Part shown: positions 5,893 through 6,296 of the stretch, piece by piece
Layout of the letters: every line of letters starts with the position of its first letter
Numbering within the stretch: position 1 is the stretch's first letter
Assembly: GCA_029098085.1 (NCBI GenBank)
Contig: JAQXNQ010000376.1
Span: 1-6,296 of the forward strand
Source: Oscillospiraceae bacterium
GTDB taxonomy: Bacteria; Bacillota; Clostridia; Oscillospirales; Ruminococcaceae
Length of the DNA stretch: 6,296 nt
Reading direction: 5' to 3'
Position numbers and translations under genes: made by a program
Notes under the pieces: generated by a model
The model's input: only the letters and a program-made list of their open reading frames with translations
Told to the model about the DNA's origin: nothing
Database searches by the model: none

Positions 5893-6296
5893 TTACCGGT
5901 TGTTCAGAATCGACCGGGCAATATCCACTGCCCGTTTGGCGCGTCTGCGATCGCCTTTGAGCGTGTAGATATCCCGCATGATGATTTCGAGGTTGCAGTC
6001 CCGGGCGGCCCGGGCCGTTTTGCGGATGTGTTCCGCAAAGGTCTCCTCGAGAAAGACATCCGGCACACCCACAAAATTGGGGGACGGCTTACGGGAATAG
6101 ATCACATTCGACCCCGCCAGCCGCTCGCCCATGAACTCCTCATTGCACCAGGCGGAAATGGACACCTTGGCAAGGTTCGGCATGTGGCTGATATAATCGT
6201 CCCAGATTTTGTCCACCGCTCGCAGCAGCCCCAGTAGACCTTGCCGAACAGCCGGGCGGTCTTCTCATAATAGGGGTAAACAAACTCCCCGAACAT
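5893..6296 (-). pseudogene. Uroporphyrinogen-decarboxylase-like protein, C-terminal part, with a frameshift
   Basis: Two overlapping minus-strand frames together encode one family-like C-terminus. From the right edge to about 6219 the frame gives MFGEFVYPYYEK, then LFGKVYWGCCE. From 6216 to the TAA at 5893-5895 another frame continues with VDKIWDDYISHMPNLAK, then VSISAWCNEEFMGE, then IYSRKPSPNF. Adding one G at 6218-6221 (GAGCGG to GAGGCGG) joins them as GCCE-A-VDKIW. The joined pattern (YGCCE, then PNL.KVS.S.W, then SRKP.P) resembles uroporphyrinogen-decarboxylase-like proteins of anaerobic Firmicutes, a group related to corrinoid/thiol methyltransferases rather than only haem enzymes. About 134 residues are visible and the N-terminus lies outside the window. 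The gene converges on the sulfatase. The frameshift may be a true inactivating deletion or a sequencing error. The family call rests on remembered motifs. Confidence 0.6.

Overview
The window looks like part of a Firmicutes (Clostridia) chromosome, probably a gut-type Oscillospirales or Lachnospirales genome. The support is fairly GC-rich coding DNA, strong AGGAGG-type ribosome binding sites, short intergenic gaps, hairpin-plus-U-tract terminators, and an AraC regulator next to carbohydrate genes. The taxonomic call is inference. No rRNA, tRNA, CRISPR array, insertion sequence or phage gene is visible.

Layout. Positions 1-163 hold the 3' end of an unrecognised plus-strand gene, followed by a likely terminator (203-232). 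A second, stronger hairpin (249-285) closes a three-gene minus-strand operon. In transcription order that operon is a xylose-isomerase-like TIM-barrel protein (3192-2335), a Gfo/Idh/MocA NAD(P)-dependent dehydrogenase (2300-1236), and a second TIM-barrel protein of the same broad superfamily (1219-314). A 113-base control region with two overlapping, oppositely directed candidate promoters separates the operon from a divergent AraC-type regulator (3306-4109). After a 237-base gap carrying a good extended -10 promoter comes a cysteine-type S1 sulfatase with no signal peptide (4347-5774). It ends at a bidirectional terminator (5831-5879) shared with a converging minus-strand gene. That last gene is the C-terminal part of a uroporphyrinogen-decarboxylase-like protein, and it carries a clear single-base frameshift near 6218.

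How the genes may work together. A Gfo/Idh/MocA dehydrogenase with two divalent-metal TIM-barrel isomerase/epimerase/dehydratase-like proteins is the enzyme set expected for oxidising a sugar, glycoside or cyclitol hydroxyl to a ketone and then isomerising, eliminating or dehydrating the product. Inositol catabolism (IolG with IolE/IolI-type enzymes) and 3-keto-glycoside or C-glycoside cleavage are known examples of this logic. The AraC protein, with an N-terminal cupin-like sensor domain, is the obvious candidate local regulator. The cytoplasmic sulfatase could remove sulfate from an imported sugar or glycoside before or alongside this chemistry. It has its own promoter, so the functional link to the operon is a hypothesis.
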